A model generated the notes under the pieces. The model was given only the letters and a program-made list of their open reading frames with translations, had not been told where the DNA came from and made no database searches. This document shows, one piece after another, positions 25,801-33,800 of a DNA stretch of 64,000 nucleotides. Numbering within the stretch: the first letter of the stretch is position 1; every line of letters starts with the position of its first letter. The stretch comes from Massilia varians (lineage in GTDB: Bacteria; Pseudomonadota; Gammaproteobacteria; Burkholderiales; Burkholderiaceae_D). The position numbers and the translations under genes were made by a program. The stretch is taken from positions 3,411,001 through 3,475,000 of the forward strand of contig NZ_AP026966.1 of the NCBI RefSeq assembly GCF_027923905.1, read 5' to 3'.

Positions 25801-27437
25801 TGGACGCCATCGACGATCGCGACGAAATGCGCAGCCTGGCAGCGCGCCGGCGCGACCTCGAGAAGGGCCTCGCCCGCCTCTACGAAACCCTGGTCTCGAA
25901 ATCCGCCTGGCTCGCGACGCGGCGCCAGGCCGGCCAGAACGTCCTGACGGCGCTCGAAACCTACCGCATCGCCATGCGCAAGATCGGCAAGGGGACCGGG
26001 GTCAATGCCGCCCGCTACCGCCGTGACGCCCAGCAGGCGATGGTCGACGCGCAGGCGGCCGTCCCCTGCTGGATCATGAGCCACGCCCGCGTGTCGGAGA
26101 CGCTGCCGGCCACGCTCGGCGCCTTCGACCTGGTCATCGTGGACGAAGCGAGCCAGTCGGACCTGTGGGCATTGCCCGCCGTCCTGCGCGGCAAACAGAT
26201 CCTGGTGGTCGGCGACGACAAGCAGGTCTCGCCCGAGGCGGGATTCGTCTCGGCGGCCAAGATCGTCGACCTGCGCCGGCGCTTCCTGGCCGGCCAGCCC
26301 TTCGAAGCGGTGCTCACTGCCGACATGTCGCTGTATGACATCGCGTCGTCGGTGTTCGCCGCGTCCAGGGTCATGCTGCGCGAGCATTTCCGCTGCGTTC
26401 AACCGATCATCGCCTACAGCAACCGGGTGTTCTACAAGGATTTCATCCAGCCGCTGCGCATTCCCAAGGCTTCGGAACGCCTCGACCCGCCGCTCGTCGA
26501 CGTCTTCGTCGCCAACGGCTACCGGTCCGCCAAGTCGCAGAACTTGCCGGAGGCCGAGTTCATTGCAGCGGAAATCGAAGCGATCCTGCGTGACCCGGCG
26601 CTGCACAGTCGCACCCTGGGCGTGGTATCCCTGCTCGGTCCCGAACAGGCGCAGTCGATCGACAAGCTGGTACGTTCCCGCTGTGACGCGGCAGAGCTGG
26701 CACGCCGCAATTTCGCCTGTGGCGATGCCCGCATCTTCCAGGGCAGCGAGCGCGATATCGTTTTCCTCAGCATGGTGGCCGACAGCCGCAACCACCATGC
26801 ACTGTCGGGATTGCAGTATGACCAGCGCTTCAACGTGGCCGCATCCCGTGCGCGCGACCGCATGTATCTGGTGCGCTCGGTCCGTCTGGAAGAGCTGTCC
26901 ACGGCCGACCTGCGGCGTACGCTGGTCGAGCACTTCGCCAAGCCAGTCGAGAGCAACGACGAAGCGGGCAGCCTCATCGCCCTGTGCGAGTCCGGCTTCG
27001 AGCGCGACGTCTACACCGAACTGTTCGAGCGTGGCTACCGTGTCATTCCGCAGGTGCCGGCCGCGGGCTACCGGATCGACATGGTGGTCGAGGGTGCGGA
27101 CGACCGGCGCCTCGCCATCGAGCTCGATGGCGACGAATTCCATGGGCCGGACAGGTGGGCCGCCGATATGGGCCGCCAGCGCGTGCTGGAACGGGCCGGA
27201 TGGATTTTCTGGCGCTGCTTCGCCTCGACCTGGTCGTTGCAGCGCGAGGCCGTGCTGGCCGAACTGCTCGGGCAACTGGCGAAGATGGGGATCGAGCCGC
27301 TTGGCGCGCTGGAACGGATTCCGTCGCTGGTGGAGTACCGGGAGTGGGGTCGGGAAGCAGGGGCAAGCCATGATGACACTGCTGCGCAGCTGGTCGAAGC
27401 GGCGGTTGTTGCCGACTCGAACTCGTCAATACCATGA
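22869..27437 (+). CDS. Large SF1 (DNA2/NAM7-type) helicase with C-terminal Vsr/MTES_1575-like nuclease
   Basis: 1522 residues. The N-terminal 390 are of unknown type. The helicase core is split: Walker A GPPGTGKT at about 405-412, then a roughly 650-residue helical insertion, then Walker B VIVDEASQSD at about 1089-1098, GDDKQVSPEA, and motifs V-VI in GSERDIVFLSM and QRFNVAASRARDRMYLV. The C-terminus (about 1375-1475) is a PD-(D/E)xK-like nuclease: SGFERDVYTELFERGY, RIDMVVEG, AIELDGDEFHG and RQRVLERAGWIFWRCF, as in Vsr and MTES_1575 proteins. Helicase-Vsr fusions of this size are known single-gene antiphage candidates (DUF4011-helicase-Vsr, Hhe), though no clear DUF4011 is seen here. It lies in the probable island with no partner gene. 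Confidence 0.85.
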   Translation: MQSPAQLMSGLLDYLVEQAKDIDPAAFTLSKATEFKKTYADLETLPWVDFNVETDGEPIWLRVHRLEATRAPAVPEPELAPFLTVSDDPAAPSPTVKDAALASARNQDASVVGEEEATRRDDQRRARVARMLTVYTQHWNDWAGRERPRRQVMALYADLFALKTRLESEEAVRPTELVWGMGVSSWRITGTDQAGSPASCDFHYPLITQAVELEIDHASHAIGVRPRQLEPRLEFDAFAACGVPGIGDVERAARTLLRERPDIAISPFDPTTVEPILSLAAGNLAASARYDREAASAPGAGDQLVVTKQWVVFTRPRPSHFLIDDIARLKERVSAGDAIPDGPLCIVTPPGEAVIEHEAIAFRGLSGRPATRGEPRELYFPLPYNREQETIVQQLARCPGVAVQGPPGTGKTHTIANIISHYLAMGKRILVTSKGEPALKVLQEKIPASIRPLSVALLSGDKEGMRQFQASIEAIIHTLTHLNPQVESDAIAACRAALDRAHEEMARIDTRIDDIARAHLSEIDVDGVPMRAQKMAELVIHGHEEFGWFDDQLSLAPEHAPPFGDEAGMQLRDARRRLGSDLVYCRAKVPASGTLLQPAEVGRLHEVLQTVRDIERDEAAGVLLPLRATTPDVLARARELLAALDVAAALVRELEESGHAWVSTLREKCRRADFTTERSSLEALFSEMDALLQARAEFMQRPVTAPREALEHPKALDAIARGAESGKPFGLLAFGAGDIKPHIGAIRVAGLAPGSREDWAHVQRFAALHTRLLSFVVRWNAFAELLTLPLLQPDVGQLRATEQIALAARRAHTLATTHDRMLPGLAEQVFARVPQGELLGRHADLAHVREQLRRHLTRAELAEAMTSLAALRDQLAGTSGPVSEQLRKLVEDTLGAADLSAETLVAGYADILAEIRRVEALAPVLATVDKLAGDIARHGASRLAARVLTVPADAVGDDKVFPVRWRDAWTWARLKTHLDAIDDRDEMRSLAARRRDLEKGLARLYETLVSKSAWLATRRQAGQNVLTALETYRIAMRKIGKGTGVNAARYRRDAQQAMVDAQAAVPCWIMSHARVSETLPATLGAFDLVIVDEASQSDLWALPAVLRGKQILVVGDDKQVSPEAGFVSAAKIVDLRRRFLAGQPFEAVLTADMSLYDIASSVFAASRVMLREHFRCVQPIIAYSNRVFYKDFIQPLRIPKASERLDPPLVDVFVANGYRSAKSQNLPEAEFIAAEIEAILRDPALHSRTLGVVSLLGPEQAQSIDKLVRSRCDAAELARRNFACGDARIFQGSERDIVFLSMVADSRNHHALSGLQYDQRFNVAASRARDRMYLVRSVRLEELSTADLRRTLVEHFAKPVESNDEAGSLIALCESGFERDVYTELFERGYRVIPQVPAAGYRIDMVVEGADDRRLAIELDGDEFHGPDRWAADMGRQRVLERAGWIFWRCFASTWSLQREAVLAELLGQLAKMGIEPLGALERIPSLVEYREWGREAGASHDDTAAQLVEAAVVADSNSSIP

Positions 27438-27550
27438 CCGGTACCATTTAAGCGAACCGGCTCGGACCAGCTGCCTCCGATGCGCCGGGCCCGGGCGGTG
27501 CGCACGCTCGGCGGCTTCATTCGGCGGCCGCCCCCCTTCGGCCCAGCGAC

Positions 27551-27841
27551 TCAGCGCCGTACCATGGTGTACGCGTACGAGGTGTACGCGTGGTTCCCCT
27601 TCCTCATGGCGACCCGGCTTACCATGTCGTCGATCGCGCGCACGCTGGGAATCTTCCTGAAGTATCCGTGTCCATAGAACCGCGCAATCTGCACCTCCCG
27701 GAAGCCGATGCGTCCTATCCGCTCGACCACGCTAGCGGTGCAGCGGCACCAACTGTAATGGGCCGGAAATTTCAGGTACGCCTCGGACGAATCGGTCAGG
27801 CGTGCGCCGAAGGTCCATTCATACGAATGAGCAACGGCTGT
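27551..27841 (-). pseudogene. Possible coding remnant, no start codon
   Basis: A 97-codon open frame on the minus strand bounded by TAA at 27842-27844 and TGA at 27551-27553. It has no early ATG, GTG or TTG. The predicted peptide, including VVERIGRIGFREVQIARFYG and RKIPSVRAIDDMVSRVAM, has a balanced, protein-like composition. I do not recognise it. It may be the tail of a decayed gene or chance. Confidence 0.25.
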
Positions 27842-27912
27842 TTAACTTTACTTAAAAATCAACTACTTAGAGACTCCGGTCACCCCACTCGACGATCAAT
27901 GGATGAGCTAAC

Positions 27913-28164
27913 TCATTGATTCAACTTTGATTTTTTCTCCAGGGCCTGGTCAATGCCACGAACGGCATCATGTAATCTGCTGCGCTCCGGTCCAGCCCGG
28001 ACCTTCCTTTCGATCTGCGACAAGTCATCGTTGAACTGTACCGGCGCTTCGGATCCCGTTCCTGAACCGGTCCGCCATCCGTTGACCTGACAGGAATGCA
28101 GGTCGGGCCAGCAGCGAAGCAACACCAGCCAGCATGCTGGCTGGGCACACCGACGCCCGAGCAT
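27913..28164 (-). CDS. Short hypothetical frame, doubtful
   Basis: 83 codons. Only the C-terminal half (QFNDDLSQIERKVRAGPERS onwards) looks like a real, charged, helical peptide; the N-terminal half is cysteine- and tryptophan-rich and probably not coding. No ribosome site is evident. It might be the end of a small island gene whose true start is unclear. Confidence 0.25.
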   Translation of the reverse strand: MLGRRCAQPACWLVLLRCWPDLHSCQVNGWRTGSGTGSEAPVQFNDDLSQIERKVRAGPERSRLHDAVRGIDQALEKKSKLNQ

Positions 28165-28254
28165 GCGGGACCTGCATTCTGCCAGGTACGCATCTCTGGT
28201 CCGACGCGGCGGCCGGCGCCCGATGCCCCGCAGATGCTATCATCGCCATCCGCG

Positions 28255-28905
28255 ATGTTCCGCTTCCCGGAATGCTCGTTCTGTCAGGACACGGATATCA
28301 ATCGACAAGAACGACTGGCTCGATCAGTTTCAGGACACGCGTCGACGAACAGCACCAGGCCATCCGCTGCAGAACCTCGTGGTCAGCCGCGACGGGCCGC
28401 TTGGCGCCAGACTGCGTGCTTCGGTGTTTCCATCGTCTGGCTCTACGACAGTCGTTTCCGGATCACGGTCAAGCTTGTACAGCGAGGCACTACCTTCGTG
28501 ACGCACAGCGACGTCACGTTTGCTGACGCAACGGAAGCGGATGTCGCGCGCCTGCTCGACCGCGTGCAGGTGAAGAAATGCACGACACGTGGATGCCGGA
28601 ATCCTGCATTCGATCCCGCCAGCGCGCAGGCGCACCGCGACGGAAAGTGCGAACAGTGCTTCATGAAGAATCTGGACAAGGAGCTAGAAAAGACACAGGC
28701 TGCCGCACGAAGGAAGCTGGCGCAGATGGACCGGCTGTACTGGGCTCGCGGCTTCACTCACCGAGTGGAGGCCTGGGTGCACGCGGACGGCGGTGACAAG
28801 CAACTCAGCATCTGGCTTGCAGACCCCACTGACGACAGCATTCGCGACGAGCTTCAGCGTGCTGGTGCAGACCCTGCACAGGGCGAGACCCTGCATCCGC
28901 TGTAA
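28255..28905 (+). CDS. Hypothetical zinc-ribbon protein of mobile-element type
   Basis: 216 residues from the ATG at 28255, though the frame is open from 28096 and the true start is unsure. From about residue 60 onwards the sequence is clearly protein-like: RITVKLVQRGTTFVTHSDVT, then CTTRGC and CEQC, four cysteines spaced like a zinc ribbon (about residues 105-135), a charged helix LDKELEKTQAAARRKLAQMD and a C-terminal HRVEAWVHADGGDKQLSIWL domain. Similar small zinc-ribbon proteins occur on plasmids and islands; function is unknown. The first 60 residues lack that look, so the gene may have lost its authentic 5' end. Confidence 0.6.
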   Translation: MFRFPECSFCQDTDINRQERLARSVSGHASTNSTRPSAAEPRGQPRRAAWRQTACFGVSIVWLYDSRFRITVKLVQRGTTFVTHSDVTFADATEADVARLLDRVQVKKCTTRGCRNPAFDPASAQAHRDGKCEQCFMKNLDKELEKTQAAARRKLAQMDRLYWARGFTHRVEAWVHADGGDKQLSIWLADPTDDSIRDELQRAGADPAQGETLHPL

Positions 28906-28956
28906 TCCCTGTGCAACGAGCGCTTGTCTGGTCGGGCCGGTACACCACTCCGACAC

Positions 28957-29571
28957 TCAGATGCATTCGCAGGGAGCTACCCCTGCAGGCAAACCCAGTG
29001 TTTCGGCAGGCACAACCGTCACGGATGCAGGCAGGCCGAACGTGAACGGAACCATCGAAACCAGATTCTGGTACCCGACCTGTTCGCAGTCATCGGCACT
29101 GGCGGTTTCGCAGACACGGACGCGCACCAGACGAATGCAGCGATCGCTGTATGGATTGCCCTGGCAGTTCGCGAAGTTGACTTCCGGACTGGCGGGCAAG
29201 GAGCCTGACGGGATCGGCACCATGGCCAGGCTGTTCCCGGTTTTCCGAATCCACATGTAGTCAATCGCGATGTGTCTGTCGGTGACTGGTTGAGCAAAGA
29301 CAAGGAAACCCGGTGAGTCACGGAAAATGGCCTGCTCCCGCACTTTCTGCATCACTGCTTCCTTGCTGAAGTCAGCATTGGCAGCCAACATGGCGGCACG
29401 ACGCGTCACTTCCTGCAATGTATTGATGATATACATCGCGCGTGCCGTCTCGACTATTCCGAAGAAGAGCAGAAAGAAAACAAGGGCGACGAGTGCGAAC
29501 TCCACAGCGGCAACACCGCGCTGTTTTCTGCACCTCGAATGCAGTCTGGAGAGCTGTTCAATTGCCCGCAT
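28957..29571 (-). CDS. tadE: TadE-like minor pseudopilin
   Basis: 204 residues. A basic leader RKQRGVAAVEFALVALVFFL ends in the G-x-x-x-x-E prepilin-type site (about residues 19-24) followed by one long hydrophobic helix, the TadE signature. The mature part is exported and ends with a cysteine pair (PCECI). It is the last of three Tad genes on the minus strand, overlapping the previous one by 14 bases. TadE and TadF are cut by TadV and are needed for assembly of Flp pili. No flp, tadV or tadABC genes accompany it here, so it must work with a set elsewhere or be a relic. Confidence 0.85.
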   Translation of the reverse strand: MRAIEQLSRLHSRCRKQRGVAAVEFALVALVFFLLFFGIVETARAMYIINTLQEVTRRAAMLAANADFSKEAVMQKVREQAIFRDSPGFLVFAQPVTDRHIAIDYMWIRKTGNSLAMVPIPSGSLPASPEVNFANCQGNPYSDRCIRLVRVRVCETASADDCEQVGYQNLVSMVPFTFGLPASVTVVPAETLGLPAGVAPCECI

Positions 29572-30037
29572 AGCGCATCGTGACGTCTGCTGTCAGGCGC
29601 AGCCCGTCTTCCCCGAAGATAGAATTGGTGACTGGCGCAAACATCTCGTCACGCACGAGTATCCTGACCGCTACGCGCACGTCCGCAGGAGCGCTCTCTC
29701 CGCCGCAAGTGTAGCCTCCACACAGAATTGTAGGAGGCAACATTTCCACTCCCGGCTTGATCTCCTCGAGTTCCGCGTCGATGATTCCCTCCACGAGCCC
29801 TACGACACCCGGCTTTCCGCCATTTCCTGGCCCGAAGATCTCGACCTTCGACGCTTGAGACAGAAAGCGTGCACTGTCGTGTGCGGCCTTTTCGACCACA
29901 CTGTAGTACCAGAATATGCGGGCCAGGAAAATGGGGACCGCCAGGAACAGGATCAGTATCGGCAGGATGATTGCTGCCTCGATGGCAACGCTTCCCTGCT
30001 CGGTCCGCCGGAAACAACGGGAGAAAGATGTCTTCAT
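29558..30037 (-). CDS. TadE/TadF-like minor pseudopilin
   Basis: 159 residues. The leader FRRTEQGSVAIEAAIILPIL has the prepilin-type G-x4-E cleavage site (about residues 15-20) and a following hydrophobic helix to about residue 45. The rest is an exported domain with one cysteine pair (LCGGYTCGG). The start ATG overlaps the stop of the restored tadG frame (ATGA), and its own end overlaps the next tadE by 14 bases, a tight operon. Role as for other Tad pseudopilins. Confidence 0.85.
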   Translation of the reverse strand: MKTSFSRCFRRTEQGSVAIEAAIILPILILFLAVPIFLARIFWYYSVVEKAAHDSARFLSQASKVEIFGPGNGGKPGVVGLVEGIIDAELEEIKPGVEMLPPTILCGGYTCGGESAPADVRVAVRILVRDEMFAPVTNSIFGEDGLRLTADVTMRYAGN

Positions 30038-31499
30038 TGGAAAAGCCTCACTCGGGTGTGCAAAGTCTGCTCTGCGGCCAGTCCCGCGAACTCGGCATAC
30101 AGGCTTTTATCATCCGCCTGCACGGTCATGAAGAACCTGCCGATTCCCTTTACAGTTGCCCTGTTCCCCGACACAGGGCAGGCAAGCAAGGGAACATTCA
30201 GTACTCGTCTGTTTGCCACGCCTGTCCGGCTGGGGGAGAGCCCGTACGTCGCCCCCCGGTCTGGTAAGGAGTCGAGGACGGATAGCTGCTTTTCGCCTTC
30301 GGTTGCCCAGGGGTATACAGGTCTTTCCAGTTCGATGTACCGTAGACGGCGTAGCCTCCGGCGGGTGCCGTTGCGGCATACTTTACGGCCTTGGCGTAAG
30401 ACCACAGTGGGCCGTACGCCTCGGCTACCGTGCCTCCCGGCGATGGTAAGGGTCCTGCAACCGTCCAGCGCTTCCTGTTGATCGTGTCCTCGTACACCGA
30501 TGCCTGCACTGCGGGCGTCGTCTCCATCCAGGGCACTCCGTCGTTCTTGACGTCATAAGGTTTCACGTTCTTGTCGGGTGGGGCGGTCTCGGGATCGCAA
30601 GGCGCAGTATAGGAATCGAAGCGCGAATTGAATTGACGAAAATAATTCTCAAGGGGAAATGGGCTCGTAACGGGAACTCTTCCTCCCGTCAACCTTGCAA
30701 CCCCCATCATCCCGGTGCATATGGCAGGTGCGACGATACCGAAATCGCTCGCCGATGTACTCGTCGAGCCGGGGCCGCCAAATGGATGGAGCAGGAAGGT
30801 CTGGCCTGTTCCCGCAGCCTCGGGGTTCAGTTGCATGAGGTCATAGCTGACACCGCGCCGAAACCCGAACTCCTCCAGCTCCCCATTGCGATCGTGCTTC
30901 TCATCAGGATGCATTGCACATATGCCGAACGGCACTACGCCAATTGCAGAAGGCCCTGCGATCGCGCGTCCACTGGTCGATGTGAACGTCCCGTCCTTCG
31001 AAACGACTGGCAGGAAGAACGTCCGCACCTCACCGTAAGACGGATCGAGACCACGAGTATCGACCTGTACGTACAGAAGGCCATTCGGAACGCTTTTCGC
31101 AGCTGCCTCGCTGCTCGATAGCCACGGTCCGTCGGGTGTGGTGGCAAATTTGATGGCATCATTGCTCCAGACCATCGGTTCCGCGATATAACCATAGCTG
31201 GGGCCGCCGAATCTGACAGGTATCCCGAAATACGAGCTTACCTTTTGTACTGCTTTCGTGAGCCCGACCTTCGTGCCATCGAGCTCGACTGCGGCGTGCA
31301 GTGCAGCGGCGTCCGCCACACTCTGCAATTCCATTTTCCGGTTGTAGACTCGGGAAAGATCGAGAGCCAGGCTACAAAAGCCACAGATTATGATGATGGC
31401 CCCTATGGCCATGACCGCCACAGCGCCATCTTCACGGCCCGGATGCTTGAAGGCCACATGACCAGGACGCACCAGGGACGCGCTCTTACCCATTCCCAT
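30034..31499 (-). pseudogene. tadG: TadG-like protein, frameshifted near its C-terminus
   Basis: The start is the ATG at 31499 behind AGAGGAGG. The N-terminal Tad domain has REDGAVAVMAIGAIIIICGF followed by DLSRVYNRKMELQSVADAAA, the classic TadG opening. The frame runs to a stop at 30198, but the family's C-terminal sequence continues in another frame: RRVLNVPLLACPVSGN and IGRFFMTVQADDKSLYAEFA. One additional G in the six-G run at about 30258-30263 would join them and give 488 residues. The restored stop at 30034 overlaps the next start (ATGA), which strongly supports the repaired frame. TadG is a periplasm-exposed accessory protein of Flp pilus machines. Confidence 0.85.
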
Positions 31500-31813
31500 T
31501 CTGCCTCCTCTGGAAATCCGTTGCGTGCCAGTACCTATCAGCAAGTCTAATAGTCGTTGGCGCTATTCAGTTGACTTCGCACAACTTGACTGGGTATAGG
31601 TCGCGATGCGATCCCATTCCTTCGGCAGGCATGTCGTGGTGCCAACCACAAGGGCACGCTCGCTGCAATGCCCTTCGCTTCTCGCAAGGCTTGACAGACT
31701 ACCCCGGCGGAAACTGACAACGAATGAGCTGAAAATGACATAGAGCAACAATGAAGAGCAAAATGTTGTCAAGCTAAATCCTCGCACGCATAGCAACAGA
31801 GGAGAGACGCGGC

Positions 31814-32473
31814 ATGCACGGGGACTACAGACGGAATCGTCACTTACGTAACGCTGGATTCAGCGCGCTCCTGTGCATTTCCTTCGGTTTCATCTTGCTG
31901 TTAAGCAGCCTGTTCCTTGTACGAGCAAAACCTGCTGCGCTCATTGTCAGCGGGCTTGTCGGGGCGGCCGCCATGATGCTGATGAATCGGAGAATCGCCA
32001 ACTACTGGCGAGGCGGCATCGCACTCGAGCATCAAGGACCCGAAGACGCAGTTGGAAAACTTCTTAGTCCGTCCTTCTTGCTTGCCTTATTATTCCTGGC
32101 AAGCACCGGGTATATCGGAGCCATTGCCGCAGGGACTGGATGGGCCACACCGCTCTTCCCTTATGTCATGTTTCTGTTCCTTTTTCCCTGGTCCCAACTT
32201 GCGCTTTGCCGCACAAGTCCTGCCACCTCCTTGTCGGTGCTCTGTGCCGGACTGATTGCCGGGCTCGTCACAATGGACTGGCCGCCGCATCCTCTAGTGA
32301 TCGGGGTCGCGGTGTGGATGTTCTGGACCTCGGCCGTGCTCGCCTGGCTGAGGCTCATTCTCATCGATCGGCAACAACTGCGTGCTACCCGGGCTGTCGG
32401 TCAGCAAGCTACTGAAAACCAGGGAACGCCCCGGGAGCGGTGCTCCACTCCTCCGTCATCCAGTCGTGGGTGA
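31814..32473 (+). CDS. Hypothetical polytopic membrane protein
   Basis: 219 residues with about six hydrophobic segments between residues 15 and 190. AGGAGA precedes the ATG at good spacing. No family motif is recognised. Composition is AT-richer than the core genome, as expected for the island. It is divergent from tadG across 314 bases. Its last 6 residues overlap the 3' end of the convergent integrase remnant, so the native C-terminus may have been replaced during rearrangement; the tail NQGTPRERCSTPPSSSRG looks non-native. Confidence 0.6.
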   Translation: MHGDYRRNRHLRNAGFSALLCISFGFILLLSSLFLVRAKPAALIVSGLVGAAAMMLMNRRIANYWRGGIALEHQGPEDAVGKLLSPSFLLALLFLASTGYIGAIAAGTGWATPLFPYVMFLFLFPWSQLALCRTSPATSLSVLCAGLIAGLVTMDWPPHPLVIGVAVWMFWTSAVLAWLRLILIDRQQLRATRAVGQQATENQGTPRERCSTPPSSSRG

Positions 32474-33546
32474 AGTCCGACGTGGCGTGCAGTAGCTGGG
32501 TGAGACCGCACGCCGAGTTCGACGCCGGCTCCGATGGAAATCATGCGGCGTGAACGGCGCCAGCGGGACGCCATCTGCCTGCGCCATCTCCAGCACGGCC
32601 ACCGTCACCCGGTTCATCGTCGCCTTGCTCATCGGTTCGTCGCGATCGTACCTCGACGGGAATATGTAGCGCGATCCGCCGGCGCACGTCTTCAGCGCCA
32701 CCAAAATGTCCAGCGCCTGTGTCGAGAGATATACATTGTGGGGCTTGCGCCGCTTCATGCGAGCGGCCGGGATGACCCAGACGCGGTTCGTGAAATTCAC
32801 TTCATCCCAGGTACCTTCTCCCATCTCCGACTTCCTCAACATCGTCAGCAGCAGAAGCTTCACACCAAGGCGGATCGTCGGGCCAGTCGATACCTCTTCG
32901 AGGTACCTGAACCGTAGTCCGATCTCCTCTTCGCTCAAGGCGCGGTCGCGTGGCTGAAACCTGGCGATACTGCTCGGGCGAATCTCCTCAGCGGGATTTG
33001 GCAGCTTCATGCCCCGGTCACACGCATACCGGAAAACGAGCATGACGATCTCGCGTGCGTGAACTGCGGTGGCCGGTGCGCCCTCCCAACGATACGGTTA
33101 CACAGCCCGCGCAACTCGTCCGGTGTGATCTCCTCGAGCTTCAGCCTGCCAAACGGTTTCGCGAGGTCGCGCTCGAAAACGGATCGCCGCATGTCACGAG
33201 TGGACTCCGCCATCATGTACTTGGCCAGCCCCTCTGCTGCCCACTGACCGAACGACTCTTCATCGCGCCGCCGCGCCGTTGTGGCGCTCTTCTGGCGGGC
33301 AGGGGAACGTCCCGCGGCCAGAGACGCCTTCGCCTCCATCAGAAGCTCCCGGGCTTCGCTGAGCTTGGTCCCGCCGGGTCCGTAGCGACCAAGAACAAGC
33401 GTCTTCTGCCTGCCGTTGATCGCGTAGTTGAAGCGGAACGAGATTGTCCCGGACGGGGTGACGTACGCGTAGAGGCCGTCGCGGTCCGCCTTCTTGTAGG
33501 GTTTGTCCCTGGGCTTCAGGGCGCGCAGCCCGGCATCTGTCAGCAT
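32456..33546 (-). pseudogene. P4-type tyrosine integrase, decayed
   Basis: The start at 33546 has GGAGG upstream. The N-terminal DUF4102 domain reads LTDAGLRALKPRDKPYKKAD and YAINGRQKTLVLGRYGPGGT. Frame is lost near 33070, where one more G in GGGAGGG would give IVGRGAPATAVHAREIVMLV and continue into FRYACDRGMKLPNPAEEI. The catalytic arginine region TMLRKSEMGEGTWDEV and the HDFHR box are present. After that the frame degenerates and the tyrosine-bearing end is missing. It lies just beyond the 3' end of guaA, a known attachment site for islands carrying this integrase family. The product is certainly inactive unless the 3' loss is an error. Confidence 0.88.
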
Positions 33547-33737
33547 GGAAGCCTCCGGTACCATTATTGAAGACACCCTTTTGCACGCCGTTTTCCTTAT
33601 CAAAATCAATTACTTGGCTATTGGCGATACCACGTTTGAATGAAACCGGCAACATGGTATGGCAGTCCACGTGATCCATAGTCGATACCATCAAACGTTG
33701 TTGCTCTACCCTGCCCGATACTGCCAAGCGCTGCCAA

Positions 33738-33765
33738 CAAAAAAGCCCCTGAAATCAGGGGCTTA
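33738..33765 (-). terminator. Rho-independent terminator of guaA
   Basis: On the minus strand AAGCCCCTG, loop ATTT, CAGGGGCTT forms a 9-base-pair perfect stem, followed by a T run. It is 36 bases beyond the guaA stop and keeps its place although the integrase remnant lies immediately beyond it. Confidence 0.92.
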
Positions 33766-33800
33766 GTCTTACTTCGTGCAATTTGCTGCTGAGCTGCGAA

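Larger units (their letters stand above)
27438..28254. other. AT-richer, gene-poor stretch with possible coding remnants
   Basis: No complete gene is convincing. Two minus-strand frames listed separately look partly protein-like. At 27880-27892 TCACCCCACTCGA resembles the guaA 3' end (TCATTCCCACTCGA), a possible attachment-site trace. The rest shows nothing recognisable. Confidence 0.45.

Noticed and set aside
23454..27371. 1305-codon open frame antisense to the helicase gene
   Set aside because: It is an effect of high-GC3 codon use on the opposite strand. Its composition (histidine, glutamine, glycine-rich) has no domain look, while the sense frame has helicase motifs in order.
27480..27919. 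Plus-strand frames at 27480-27677 and 27590-27919
   Set aside because: Arginine/proline-rich or mixed peptides without a ribosome site; the opposite strand of the same stretch looks more protein-like.
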